This document shows positions 25,312 through 34,675 of a DNA stretch of 64,000 nt, in pieces; the first letter of the stretch is position 1, and each line of letters begins with the position of its first letter. The notes under the pieces were generated by a model that did not search any database, had not been told where the DNA came from, and saw only the letters and a program-made list of their open reading frames with translations. Source of the stretch: Parafrankia sp. EUN1f (GTDB lineage: Bacteria > Actinomycetota > Actinomycetes > Frankiales > Frankiaceae); the NCBI RefSeq assembly GCF_000177675.1, contig NZ_ADGX01000001.1, forward strand, positions 1 through 64,000, in the 5' to 3' direction. A program made the translations under genes and the position numbers.

Positions 25312-26901
25312 TCAGATGTCGATCATGGCACGCAATCGGCGGGCGCGCGCATCCCTGGCCACGCTCGATGCGGGTGCCATGACATCGAAGGCGTGGTACG
25401 CGCCCGGGTAGACGTGGAACTCGGTCGTGACGCCGCTGGCGATCAGGCGGCGGGCGTAGTCGACGCTCTCAGTGACGAGGATGTCGAGCGCCCCGACTTC
25501 GAGGTACGTGGGCGGGAGACCCCGCAGCGACTCCGCCCGCGCTGGTACCGCGTGCCTCGGTGGAGTACTCCGATCGAGCGCCGGGCCGAGGTAATCGGCC
25601 CACGCGCTCGCGTTCGCCGAATGGCTCCACGTGCCCTGGGCAGCGTCCGCCGTCGTCGGTTCGACCGACGTCCGCTCGTCGAGCATCGGGTAGATCAGGA
25701 CCTGCTTCGCGAGCGGGGGCACGTCCCCGTCGAGCGAGCGCAGGGCCAGGCTTGCAGCGAGGAGGCCCCCCGCACTGACCCCGTGGACACCGATCCGGTC
25801 GGACCGCAGGTGCAGGCGCGTGGCCTGCGCGGATAGCCACGTCAACGCGGCGGCACAGTCGTCCACAGCGCCCGGGAAGGGGACCTCGGGTGCGAGTCGG
25901 TAGTCGACGGAGAGGATCACGCACCCGGAGTCGGCCGCGAGGTTCGCCGCCGCGAGGTCCGAGGAGTCCAGATCTCCCACGCTCAGCCCGCCGCCGTGGA
26001 GGTAGAGCCAGGCGGGCAGGGCGGCGTCGGCGTACCCGGCCGGGAAGTACAGCCGCGTCCTCACCGCCGGCGAGCCCGGCACACCAGGAACGACCTGGTC
26101 CTGCACGGTGACCGTGGCCGGCATCGTGCGCGCCGCGGCGACGCGCCGGGCATGGGCGTGGAACGCCGCGCGACGTTCGTGCACGTCGACGATGCCCGCG
26201 ATGCCAACGTCACCCACCGCCGCATGGTAGGCAGCGAGCGGCCCGCGGAGCTCGGGGTGAACCGAGGCGTCCGAACCAGACTCGGGCGAGAAGACCCGGT
26301 CCGCCCGATCGCTCTCAGCCGATGTCGACACGAGACGTCCTCGGCCGCGGTCACTCGCGGCGAACGCTCCGGGACCCAGCACCATCGCGGCGTACTCGCG
26401 GTGTCCGAGCGCGCGGAGCTTGCGCTCCCGGATCAGCCACCGCCCACCCACCTTCGCGAGTTCCCAGCGGTTGGACGACGCACCGATGACGTGCAAACCG
26501 CCGTCCCGGGAGATGATGCTCAGGGCGTAGCCGCTCGCGATGGCGGTGTTTCCCGTGACCGTCACCTCGACATTGTTGCCCTGCACGTGCATCACATTGC
26601 CGTACCAGCTCTTGTCCCAACGGCCCTCCGGGTCCGCGACGAAGTCGCGCAGACGGGCGCTGCCCTCCCACCGCTCCGACGACGCGTACTCGCCGTATGA
26701 GGACCCCATCGAGATGTCCAGCGCACCATCGGGCGTGAACAGGTCAACGAAGTCGTCGACGCTACCGAAGTCCGACATGTATCCGTACCTGGACAGGACG
26801 TACCGGATCTCCCGCTCGTCCTCCAGCTCGCCGATCCGTCGTTCCAGGCGCGCGAGCCGGTCCTCGTCCCGGCCGATGCCAGCCGTCTCGGCGTCAGTCA
26901 T
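25312..26901 (-). CDS. NTF2-like domain fused to alpha/beta-hydrolase (HSL-type esterase)
   Basis: A 529-residue fusion. Residues about 20-170 form a SnoaL/NTF2-like domain (EREIRYVLSRYGYMSDFGSVDDF, LFTPDGALDI). Residues about 215-529 form an HSL-family alpha/beta-hydrolase with oxyanion motif HGGG at 302-305, nucleophile elbow GVSAGG (Ser376), an Asp in GALDILVTES and His in AYHAFD. It should hydrolyse a carboxylic ester, plausibly the ester made by the monooxygenase upstream in the same operon. About 45 residues of low-conservation linker join the domains. It is the last gene of the operon monooxygenase, SRPBCC, esterase. Confidence 0.85.
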   Translation of the reverse strand: MTDAETAGIGRDEDRLARLERRIGELEDEREIRYVLSRYGYMSDFGSVDDFVDLFTPDGALDISMGSSYGEYASSERWEGSARLRDFVADPEGRWDKSWYGNVMHVQGNNVEVTVTGNTAIASGYALSIISRDGGLHVIGASSNRWELAKVGGRWLIRERKLRALGHREYAAMVLGPGAFAASDRGRGRLVSTSAESDRADRVFSPESGSDASVHPELRGPLAAYHAAVGDVGIAGIVDVHERRAAFHAHARRVAAARTMPATVTVQDQVVPGVPGSPAVRTRLYFPAGYADAALPAWLYLHGGGLSVGDLDSSDLAAANLAADSGCVILSVDYRLAPEVPFPGAVDDCAAALTWLSAQATRLHLRSDRIGVHGVSAGGLLAASLALRSLDGDVPPLAKQVLIYPMLDERTSVEPTTADAAQGTWSHSANASAWADYLGPALDRSTPPRHAVPARAESLRGLPPTYLEVGALDILVTESVDYARRLIASGVTTEFHVYPGAYHAFDVMAPASSVARDARARRLRAMIDI

Positions 26902-26993
26902 GTGGTCCTACCTCTCGTGAGATGCCGGACATGGGTCGCGGCGGACGGCGATCGCACAGCGGGTCGCGCCACCGAGGTGCGTCTCGGGTCGGA

Positions 26994-27464
26994 TCAGGAC
27001 GCGGAGCCGGACACCGCGTCCCGGAGGTTCTCGACGCGACCCGCGTAGTACGTCCGGAACCCGTCCACCAACTCAGCTGCTCCGGGTAGATCCGGCACGG
27101 TCGTGAGCCAGGACACGGCGGTCTCCCCGTCCGCCGTCCGATCAAGCTGAATGCGGCCGGTCAGCCCGATGGTCTGCGGCCGGCCCACGACGACGCTGTA
27201 CTGGACGGCGTGCCTGGCGTCATCCAGTTCGTCCAGCCGCTCGACGACCTCTCGATCACCAAGCTGGACCACGCGCAGCGCTCCGACCCCGGAACCCTGG
27301 ACCTTGCAGCTGGTGACCGAGGGATGCCACGCCATGATGCCTGCAAAGTCACGCACGAGCTGCCATACGCGCTCGATCGGCGCGGCCAGGATCCCGGTGG
27401 TCGTGAAGCTCGTGAGCGCACGGGGACGACCCTGCTGCTCGTCGAACGGGTTCGGCTGGTCCAT
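26994..27464 (-). CDS. SRPBCC (START/Bet v1-like) family protein
   Basis: A 156-residue polyketide-cyclase/START-type protein: ILAAPIERVWQLVRDFAGIMAWHPSV is the typical first strand and helix, followed by SCKVQGSGVGALRVVQL and a C-terminal helix. ATG 27464 follows GGAGGTGG. Such proteins bind hydrophobic ligands in a deep cavity. The gene lies 47 bases after the monooxygenase and 92 before the esterase fusion, on the same strand. A decayed relative lies at 24421-24700. Confidence 0.78.
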   Translation of the reverse strand: MDQPNPFDEQQGRPRALTSFTTTGILAAPIERVWQLVRDFAGIMAWHPSVTSCKVQGSGVGALRVVQLGDREVVERLDELDDARHAVQYSVVVGRPQTIGLTGRIQLDRTADGETAVSWLTTVPDLPGAAELVDGFRTYYAGRVENLRDAVSGSAS

Positions 27465-27511
27465 CTCATCCACCTCCACGTCCACGCCCCATCTCGATCG
27501 AGAGCCCCCGA

Positions 27512-28981
27512 TCACCGTTCGATGGACGCAGGCCGGCGTAGCAGTTTGAGCAGCAGCGAGAACACCACGAGACCGTCCCGCCACTGCGTGACGATTTGAC
27601 CCTTCGGGCCCTTGAAGTAGTTGTTCCCCTGCGCCCAGGCGGTCCTGCTGAGGCGCCGTTGCAGCACCTTGTTGTACCGGTCGGTCCACGAGGACTTGAC
27701 CTCGATGGACTTGACCCCGGTCCGAAGCATCCGCTTCAGGTTGGCGACGACGTATGCCGCCTGACGCTCGTGCACGTAGGTGATCGGTGCGGCGCCGTTG
27801 GTGTTCGGGCCGTACAGGAGGTACAAGTTCGGGAACTCGGGCACAGTGGTGCCCAGGAATGCGAAGGCGCCGTCACGCCACTTCTCGTGGAGGTCCCGGC
27901 CGCCCCGGCCGTACACGCGCAGAGACGAGAGGTAGTCGCTGGCCTTATAGCCGATCGCCGTGATGATCACGTCGACCTCACGTTCGTACCCGGTGCTGTC
28001 GACAATCCCCGTCGCGGTGACGCCGCTGACCTCGTGCGGCACGAGCTCGACGTTAGTGCGCTTCAGCGTCGGATAGAAGACGTCCGTGAGGATCCGGCGC
28101 TTGCCCGAAAACGGATACTGAGGGGTCAGCGCAGCCTTCAGGTCGGGACGGTCTGCGAAGACCTCGTCCAGGTAGGCCAACGCGCGGTCCCTACCGGCCA
28201 GGTTCCGCTTGCTGTTCACCTGGAAGACCGGGTGATACAAGTAGGCCCACTCGTTCTTCGCCATGAGTTTCAGCTTGCGCCCGAGCCGCTTGGACCGTTT
28301 GCTCAGCTCCCGTAACTCGGCCTCACTGAAGTCGCGGTCGTGCTTAGGCAGCACCCAGCCAGGCTCACGCTGGAAGACGTAGAGCTGCTTGACCTCGTCG
28401 GCGATGGACGGGACGATCTGGGCCGCCGAGGCGCCGACACCTACGACAGCCACGCGCCTGCCGGACAGGTCCACGTCCTTGGGCCACTTCTGGGTGTGGA
28501 ACATCCGACCCTGGAACGTCGCGGCGCCTGGCCACGGCGGAGGCTTCGGATCGCTCAACATGCCGACGGCCGACACCACTACATCGCACTCCAGACGTTC
28601 GCCGTCGGCGGTCCTCACCGTGTACGTGCAGGTCTGGTCGTCCCAGCGGATCTCCTCCACGCGAACGCCGAACCGGAAGCGCTCCCGAACGTGGTAGATA
28701 TCGAGCGTCTCCTCGATGTAATCTAATAATTCGGGCTGCTTCGCGTGCGTCCGCGTGAACACGTGATCCCGGTAAGGCAGCGAGTAGATGGCGGAGTCGA
28801 CGTCGACCTCGCAACCGGGATAGTCGTTGACCCGCCAGGTACCACCGGCTCCTTCCTCCGCCTCAAGGACGACGAAGTCGTGGAACCCCGCCTTGGTGAG
28901 CTTGACGGCCATCGTCACTCCGCCGAGGCCCGCTCCGACGACGACAACCCGCGGGGGCGGGGACGATACCTTGACGCCCAT
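27512..28981 (-). CDS. Baeyer-Villiger-type flavin monooxygenase
   Basis: A 489-residue class B flavoprotein. The FAD motif GAGLGG begins at residue 16. The Baeyer-Villiger fingerprint FQGRMFHTQKWP is at about residues 156-167, and a second Rossmann motif VGVGASAAQI for NADPH follows. It would insert oxygen next to a ketone to give an ester or lactone, or oxygenate a heteroatom. It is the first gene of the operon that continues with an SRPBCC protein and an esterase fusion, a logical order for ketone to ester to acid plus alcohol. An operator-like site lies about 140 bases upstream. Confidence 0.85.
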   Translation of the reverse strand: MGVKVSSPPPRVVVVGAGLGGVTMAVKLTKAGFHDFVVLEAEEGAGGTWRVNDYPGCEVDVDSAIYSLPYRDHVFTRTHAKQPELLDYIEETLDIYHVRERFRFGVRVEEIRWDDQTCTYTVRTADGERLECDVVVSAVGMLSDPKPPPWPGAATFQGRMFHTQKWPKDVDLSGRRVAVVGVGASAAQIVPSIADEVKQLYVFQREPGWVLPKHDRDFSEAELRELSKRSKRLGRKLKLMAKNEWAYLYHPVFQVNSKRNLAGRDRALAYLDEVFADRPDLKAALTPQYPFSGKRRILTDVFYPTLKRTNVELVPHEVSGVTATGIVDSTGYEREVDVIITAIGYKASDYLSSLRVYGRGGRDLHEKWRDGAFAFLGTTVPEFPNLYLLYGPNTNGAAPITYVHERQAAYVVANLKRMLRTGVKSIEVKSSWTDRYNKVLQRRLSRTAWAQGNNYFKGPKGQIVTQWRDGLVVFSLLLKLLRRPASIER

Positions 28982-29692
28982 GGCACCTCACCTTCGTTGG
29001 TCCGCAGCCGATGGAAGAGTGGCACCGGTTGGCACGTCCCGGTGATCTGACCAATGAGTGCTCGCGGCACGGCGAGCGGCTAGTGATCGGCCACCCATGG
29101 ACTCCGACGTGCACATCTTTGCATGCGATTTGCCATACACGCAAGGCATCGAGACGGTGCGCCAAGCGAGCGACGCGCCTATGACTGCCCGTGACGGCGC
29201 AGGCCTGAATCACCGGCCCTGACCCGTCTCACGGTCGCCCAGGCTGGCTCAGGAGGACGAGGCCGGAGAAGAATCAGGCGGCAGCCGCCGATCGACCCGC
29301 TCCCACCGACATCCCGCGTCGGAGCCCGTCACCACCTCCCCGGGTGAAGCGATAGGCATGGTCATCGGTGTTTCGGCAGTATTCATCGTGGCACCGGCGT
29401 CAGGCGCCGACAGCGCCGTCCACATCGTGCAGGTGATCGACGTCAGGCGGCGGCGCGAAGTCGAACTCGGTTCGCCGGAACTCCGACGCCTTGAGCTTCA
29501 CACTGATGTCCGCGCTCACCAGCCCCAACTCGATCGCCATGATCATGACCGCGAACGGTCGCGAGTGGAACCGGGACTGCTGAATGCCGCCGGTGAAGGC
29601 CCAGAGCCTCGGGTTCCGGCAGGCCGGAAGCTCGTGCGGATGAAGTGGGGACGCCAGCCGGTGATCACGCGTTGTGGCTCGGGTTGGCCGCG
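28982..29692. other. Intergenic stretch with one operator and a possible gene relic
   Basis: This 711-base gap contains the TTTGCATGC site at 29118. On the minus strand at about 29400-29560 a frame reads FHSRPFAVMIMAIELGLVSA and ends FRRTEFDFAPPPDVDHLHD. It looks protein-like and may be the 3' part of a lost gene, but I do not recognise the family. Nothing else is seen. Confidence 0.35.
29118..29139. promoter_or_regulatory. Operator-like TTTGCATGC site upstream of the monooxygenase operon
   Basis: TTTGCATGCGATTTGCCATA. The left half equals that at 12325, and the TTGCCATA right half resembles the GGCATAC halves elsewhere. It is placed before the leftward operon starting at 28981. Confidence 0.58.
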
Positions 29693-30547
29693 TCACGGCC
29701 AGCCGGCGCCGGGAACATCGACCTCGAGATACTCGATGAACCCCTTAGCCTCTCCCCGCGCGAGCTGCTCCTTCGAGGTCTCGGCCGTGCATAGGAAGAG
29801 CGTCGTCCGGTTCGGGCCGCCGAGTGCCGGCGCGATGCCGCACTTGTCCAGCTGGATGTGGTCCAGGACCTTGCCGCCCTCAGCCACGCGGAAGAACTCG
29901 TGGGTGTAGACCGATCCGAACCAGACAGCACCCTCCGCGTCCAGACAGATGCCGTCCGGCGTGGCTCCCGGCACCCGCGCCCAGACCCGCGAGTTGCTCA
30001 GCGTGCCGTCCTCCGCGATGTCGAACGCTGTGAGGTGATCGGAGTCCAACTCCGCGATGATCAACGTGCTGTAGTCCGGAGTGACGATGATGCCGTTGGC
30101 GCCGGCGATGCCGTCCGCCACCTCGAGCGCGGTGCCATCCGGCCTGACGAGCAGGATGCCGGTCGAGTCGTGGTTAGGTCCCGCCCCGTAGCTGCCGATA
30201 TACGCGTTCCCCCGGCCGTCGACGGCCATGTCGTTGATGAGGCAGCCCCAGTAGTTCGTCCCATCAGCGTACGAGGACAGATCAGCTAATACGCCTAGGC
30301 TTCCGTCATCGGACAGGGCGAGCAGTTGACCGTCGAGCATCGAGGTGACCAGGAGCTGGTCACCCCGGAATCCCAGACCGGACGGCCAGTTCGGAACGTC
30401 GGCCACCGTCGTCAGCACGCCCGCGCCGTCGCAGGTCACCACGCGCTTCCCGTAGATGTCCGAGACGTAGAGCTTGTCGCCATGCCACCGCGGGCCCTCC
30501 GGCATCACCAGACCGCTGGCCAGCACGGTGCTCTTCAATTCGCTCAC
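29693..30547 (-). CDS. SMP-30/gluconolactonase-family protein
   Basis: A 284-residue six-bladed propeller of the SMP-30/luciferin-regenerating/gluconolactonase family. Candidate metal ligands are Glu in MPEGPRW (N-terminal), Asn in NDMAVDGRG and Asp in TPDGICLD. It should hydrolyse a lactone in the cytoplasm, since no signal peptide is seen. It lies 63 bases after the SDR gene on the same strand. In context it could open a lactone formed by SDR or LLM oxidation of a cyclic hemiacetal; that is inference. Confidence 0.85.
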   Translation of the reverse strand: MSELKSTVLASGLVMPEGPRWHGDKLYVSDIYGKRVVTCDGAGVLTTVADVPNWPSGLGFRGDQLLVTSMLDGQLLALSDDGSLGVLADLSSYADGTNYWGCLINDMAVDGRGNAYIGSYGAGPNHDSTGILLVRPDGTALEVADGIAGANGIIVTPDYSTLIIAELDSDHLTAFDIAEDGTLSNSRVWARVPGATPDGICLDAEGAVWFGSVYTHEFFRVAEGGKVLDHIQLDKCGIAPALGGPNRTTLFLCTAETSKEQLARGEAKGFIEYLEVDVPGAGWP

Positions 30548-30610
30548 GTTTCCTCCTCCTCAGTGTTTCTCTCGACGAACTTCATGGGCAATCCCTGGGC
30601 GTGCCCGCCG

Positions 30611-31360
30611 CTACTGTGCCGTGAAGCCACCATCGATGATCAGCATGGAGCCGGTGACGTAGGACGAGCGATCCGAGCACAGCCAGAGGGCGCCGTTGGC
30701 GATCTCGAGGGGACGCGCGAGCCGCCGCATGGGGATCTGTGTCTCGATCTCGTCCCGCACCGACTTCGGGATCCCGGCCAGGATCGGAGTCTCGGTCACG
30801 CCCGGCACCAGCGTGTTGACGCGGATCCCCTTGTCGGCGTAGTCCAGTGCCGCCGCCTTGGACAGGCCCACGACGCCGTGCTTCGCCGCCACGTACGACG
30901 GATTCCAGCGAGTACCGACTACGCCCGATCCCGATGAGACATTGACGATCGAACCGCCCGTCTCTCCCATCTGCAGGATCTCATATTTCACCGACAGGAA
31001 CAGTCCCCTCAGGTCGACGGACAGGATCTCGTCGAATGTCTGGACGTCGACGTCCCCGGTACGGTTCCGAGCACCTTGGACCGTCACCGCAGCACAGTTG
31101 ACCGCACAGTCCAGTCGACCTGCTTCGGAGCCGACCTGGGCCAGGCCATCTCTCACCGAAGCCTCATCGGTGACGTCGACCCGTACGAATGTGACACTGA
31201 GCCCCAACGCCCGGATCTCGGTCTCGGCGAGCTTTCCTGCCTCCTCGTTGATGTCTGCGACGTAGACGTTCGCGCCCTCGCGCGCAAACAATTCAGCGAC
31301 CGCCCGGCCGATACCAGTGGCGGCACCCGTCAGGAATGCACTCTTACCTTCTAGTTCCAT
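30611..31360 (-). CDS. Short-chain dehydrogenase/reductase
   Basis: A 249-residue classical SDR: TGAATGIG at residues 11-18, Asp for NAD preference in YVADINEE, and catalytic NVSSGSG...SYVAAKHG with Ser, Tyr and Lys. The C-terminal MLIIDGGFTAQ is complete. It is encoded between the LLM and lactonase genes. NAD-dependent oxidation of a secondary alcohol or hemiacetal is expected; the substrate is unknown. Confidence 0.87.
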   Translation of the reverse strand: MELEGKSAFLTGAATGIGRAVAELFAREGANVYVADINEEAGKLAETEIRALGLSVTFVRVDVTDEASVRDGLAQVGSEAGRLDCAVNCAAVTVQGARNRTGDVDVQTFDEILSVDLRGLFLSVKYEILQMGETGGSIVNVSSGSGVVGTRWNPSYVAAKHGVVGLSKAAALDYADKGIRVNTLVPGVTETPILAGIPKSVRDEIETQIPMRRLARPLEIANGALWLCSDRSSYVTGSMLIIDGGFTAQ

Positions 31361-31482
31361 CGTCGACCCTCCACACTCGTCATTAGTGCCACGCCTGCGA
31401 GTTCCCGCCCGGCAGAGTTCCGACGGCCTCCGTCATGTCGCACACGAGCAGGCAGCCTGAGCCCGGCAAGCACGCGACAGCG

Positions 31483-32343
31483 TCAAAAGAATTCGGCAGC
31501 GAATCCCCTCATCATGTCGAGCCCCTCCGCCGCAGACGTCGACACCGGGCAAAAGATGATCTCGTCCAACCCCAACGCCTCATAGTTGGACATGCGGTCT
31601 TTGTGCGGACGCACCAGGTCGATGTCCGTGGCGCCCAGCTGCATGTACAGGTCTGATACCTGCCGCCCCCGGTCCGCCATCGGCTTCGCAAGTCGCTCCA
31701 AGAACCCGCTGAACTCTTCCGGCGTCTTCCAGTTGATATAGAACCCGTCGCCGTACCTGGCGATGCGCCTGAGTGCCGGCGGGGAATCACCACCGATGAG
31801 GATCGGAGGATGAGGTCGTTGGGTGGGAGGCGGGCTGAGGTAGCCACCAGGGAAGTCGATGAACTCACCACGGTGGCCCTCGCCGTTTCCCGACCAGAGC
31901 AGCTTCATCACCTGAAGGTACTCGTCAGCACGTTGCCCTCGGTCCGAGAAGGCGACGCCGAGCGCTCCGAATTCTTCCCGCATCCAGCCGACCCCGGCGC
32001 CGTAGGAGAGCCGGCCGCCGCTGATGAAATCCAGAGTGGCCACAGCCTGCGCCTGCTGGATGGGGGGCCGGTACGGCACCACCGCGACGCCCGTACCCAG
32101 GCGAATAGTCTGGGTACGGGCGGCGATAGCGGCCAGTACAACGAAGGAGTCGTACCAGTGCACGTCGGACTGGAGTGTGCCCGCGGGGTACGTCGACTCA
32201 TCGAAGGACCGTGGCTGCAGGACGTGATCCGACGCCACGATCGAGTAGTATCCGACCTTTTCGGCTTCCTGGGCCAGACGCACGACATCCTGGGCGCCGG
32301 GCGATGGGCCGAGCATGTGGGTGAAGCATAATCCGTACTTCAT
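31483..32343 (-). CDS. LLM-class F420-dependent oxidoreductase
   Basis: A 286-residue luciferase-like TIM barrel with YYSIVASDHVLQPRS, GTGVAVVPYRPPIQQAQAVAT, and GRLSYGAGVGWMREEF, which are hallmark segments of the F420-dependent TIGR03619-type group. It is encoded between the mycofactocin-type SDR and the SDR/lactonase pair, so it probably acts in the same oxidation series. Its closest in-window relatives (8840, 43583) belong to another LLM subgroup. Confidence 0.85.
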   Translation of the reverse strand: MKYGLCFTHMLGPSPGAQDVVRLAQEAEKVGYYSIVASDHVLQPRSFDESTYPAGTLQSDVHWYDSFVVLAAIAARTQTIRLGTGVAVVPYRPPIQQAQAVATLDFISGGRLSYGAGVGWMREEFGALGVAFSDRGQRADEYLQVMKLLWSGNGEGHRGEFIDFPGGYLSPPPTQRPHPPILIGGDSPPALRRIARYGDGFYINWKTPEEFSGFLERLAKPMADRGRQVSDLYMQLGATDIDLVRPHKDRMSNYEALGLDEIIFCPVSTSAAEGLDMMRGFAAEFF

Positions 32344-32437
32344 TGCGCTCTTCCCGCCCGGCGGCTGCTAGGGCCCCGTTCTGAGCTCCGGAGCGGGCTC
32401 GGCCGCCGGCGATGAGGCGGCCGACGGCTCACCAGGC

Positions 32438-33349
32438 TCACAAGGGCTCCGCGAGGATCTGCCGCTCGTCGAGTTGTGCGGCCAGGGACCCGAGGCGTTC
32501 GGCGGCGGTCGGCGGGACACCAGGAGGCTGGGCCAGCGTTCCCCCGTCGACCGGCATGGCGATCCCCGTCACGTGACGCGACTCGTCGGACGCCAAGAAC
32601 AGCACGGCCTGCGAGATGTCGTCGGGCTCCATCCACGGGATCGGCAGGAGAAAGGTCGCCTGGGAAGGGAACCTAACGTCCTCGATCGTTCCGCCCGGAC
32701 CGCCCTTGAACGCATCGAGCACGTCCTGGTTGAACAGCATCGGTGTCGCCGTGCTGCCCGGCAGGACAGCGTTGACACGGACCGAGTGCGGCGCCACCTC
32801 GGACGCCAGCGCACCCATCAGCCCTACCAGCCCGGCCTTCGCCGCGCTGTATGCCGACAATGCGAACTGAGGTCGCGCGGCAGCGACCGAAGCGGTGAAG
32901 ATGACCGACCCCGATCGCTGCTCGACCATGTGCGGTAAGACCGCCTTCACCGTGCGCCACCCCGCCGCCAGGTTGTTCTCGATCACCATGTCGAAGAACT
33001 CGTCCGACATCTGGTCCCAGAGGCTGACCGGCCCGATACCGTGGTTGACCGACAGCGCGTCGATCTTGCCGAATTCCGCGATGGCAGTGTCGACGGCCGC
33101 CTTCATCTCACCTGACCGGCGGGAGTCCGCCTTGATCGCTAGACACCGGCGACCGAGAGCGTCGACCAACCGCCGCGTCTCGTCGAGGTCCTCGCGGGTC
33201 GCGTTGTACGGCGCGACCTGCGGAATCGGCTCACAGATGTCGGTGACCACGACATCTGCGCCCTCCTTCGCCAGCAGCAGGGCGTGCGACCGGCCCTGCC
33301 CCCGCGCCCCTCCCGTGATGAAAGCGACCTTGCCATCCATGCATCCCAT
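32438..33349 (-). CDS. Mycofactocin-type SDR family oxidoreductase
   Basis: A 303-residue SDR with the features of mycofactocin-coupled members: TGGARGQGRSHA (from residue 12), VVVTDICEPIP and an extra helix before the NxG segment that seals the nucleotide. The catalytic set is FTASVAA...YSAAKAG. After GTLAQPPG there is a 25-residue C-terminal extension unusual for the family. Members keep their NAD bound and pass electrons to mycofactocin; no mycofactocin genes are seen here. It follows the Rbs-type transporter genes in one operon. A paralogue is at 60040. Confidence 0.85.
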   Translation of the reverse strand: MGCMDGKVAFITGGARGQGRSHALLLAKEGADVVVTDICEPIPQVAPYNATREDLDETRRLVDALGRRCLAIKADSRRSGEMKAAVDTAIAEFGKIDALSVNHGIGPVSLWDQMSDEFFDMVIENNLAAGWRTVKAVLPHMVEQRSGSVIFTASVAAARPQFALSAYSAAKAGLVGLMGALASEVAPHSVRVNAVLPGSTATPMLFNQDVLDAFKGGPGGTIEDVRFPSQATFLLPIPWMEPDDISQAVLFLASDESRHVTGIAMPVDGGTLAQPPGVPPTAAERLGSLAAQLDERQILAEPL

Positions 33350-33440
33350 GTCTGCATCCCTTTCTCGACGTGTCGTCTTCGCGCAATTAGATGGGCTGCA
33401 TCCCGGCCGACCGATGGATCACCTATGACACCCCCTGGGC

Positions 33441-34610
33441 CTAGGAGACCTGCCAGAGCGCCTCGTACTGCTCCTTGAAGTTGGTGGGGTCCCAACCGGT
33501 CACGCCCTTCGGCACGCTGTTCGTCGTCCAGAGCCGCATGTACATGTCACCGTGTGACTTCTGGTCGACGTCCATTCCCACGCTCTGCCGAGCGATCTGG
33601 TCAATCAGCAGCCAGGTTCGGTCCTCGTCGGGGGGTAGGACGCCGGCCGCGTAGCCGCCCTTGGCGATGATCTGCACGGATGCGGAGGTGGGAGTGCAGA
33701 TAAAGATCTGGACATCGGCCAGCCCGGCGGCCTTGAGGGCCTCGGGCAGGCCGCTGACCAGGGCGTCGAAGCTCGCCACGACGTATTTGATCTTGGGGTT
33801 CTGGCGGATCGCCGCGACCGTGCCAGAGGCCACGTCCCCGCCCAGATCCGCGGCGGAGATGTCCCGGGTCGCGAGGGAGCATCCACTGCAGTTGTCGGCG
33901 ACGAACTTCTTCATCTGGGCATCAAGGGGCGTCAGCAGGGGGTAGTCCGGCGCGTTCACGAACAGCGCGCTGCCGGATCCCTTGCTGTCGACGATCATCT
34001 TGTCCAGGAGCCGGAGGTTCGCCACCTGGGTGGTGTTGGCCTGGGTGTTGCCGTAGACGCCGTTCGTCGCACCGCCCGGCTCGCCCACGCCAGCCGCGAG
34101 GAAGACCGGCACTCCCGCCTTCTTGGCTGCCTCGAGACCCGGTCCCATCCCCGGGATGCTGCCGGAGTTCACGGCGATGTAGTTGGCGCCCTGACTGACG
34201 GCACGGATCATCGCGTTCGGCACCGACTGCGGGTCGCTCGCGTCGACCGCGAGGACAGTGCCCTTCCAGCCCAGCGCCTTGGTCGCCTCAACGAACGGCG
34301 CGTCCAGTTCCGCGGCGATGGGCAGGTTGTAGTGGATGTAGTAGACGCTCTTGCCGGCGTCAGGCTTACGCGTGAGCGGCGTGCTCACCTCGATCTTGTC
34401 GACCGGGTTCAGGTACGGCTCGAGACGCCTCTGCGCCGCCGCGACCGCCGCGGCGTCCCCAGTTCCGGATGATCCGCTGCCGGTGGACGTGACGTCCGAC
34501 GAGGAACTGCTGCACGCGGTGAGGACGCACACGGCGAGGCCGAGGGACACTGCACCGAGTCCGCGCGCTCCCGGAGTGCCTCGGCGTATGCGCGTGAATA
34601 ACGCGAACAT
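33441..34610 (-). CDS. Sugar-type (CUT2) ABC transporter substrate-binding lipoprotein
   Basis: A 389-residue periplasmic-binding protein of the ribose/xylose/autoinducer type. The signal LGAVSLGLAVCVLTACSSSS has a lipobox ending in Cys, followed by a Ser/Gly-rich linker. ATG 34610 is preferred because GGGAG precedes it; a TTG five codons upstream is the alternative. It follows the ATPase and permease genes. CUT2 proteins mostly bind sugars, but actinobacterial members occur with terpene or aromatic pathways, so the ligand is open. Confidence 0.82.
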   Translation of the reverse strand: MFALFTRIRRGTPGARGLGAVSLGLAVCVLTACSSSSSDVTSTGSGSSGTGDAAAVAAAQRRLEPYLNPVDKIEVSTPLTRKPDAGKSVYYIHYNLPIAAELDAPFVEATKALGWKGTVLAVDASDPQSVPNAMIRAVSQGANYIAVNSGSIPGMGPGLEAAKKAGVPVFLAAGVGEPGGATNGVYGNTQANTTQVANLRLLDKMIVDSKGSGSALFVNAPDYPLLTPLDAQMKKFVADNCSGCSLATRDISAADLGGDVASGTVAAIRQNPKIKYVVASFDALVSGLPEALKAAGLADVQIFICTPTSASVQIIAKGGYAAGVLPPDEDRTWLLIDQIARQSVGMDVDQKSHGDMYMRLWTTNSVPKGVTGWDPTNFKEQYEALWQVS

Positions 34611-34675
34611 AGTGGTAGCTCCCAACGAATGTAGGTGTCGAACAGCCGATGGTTCGTCGGCACCGGACGCGAGGC

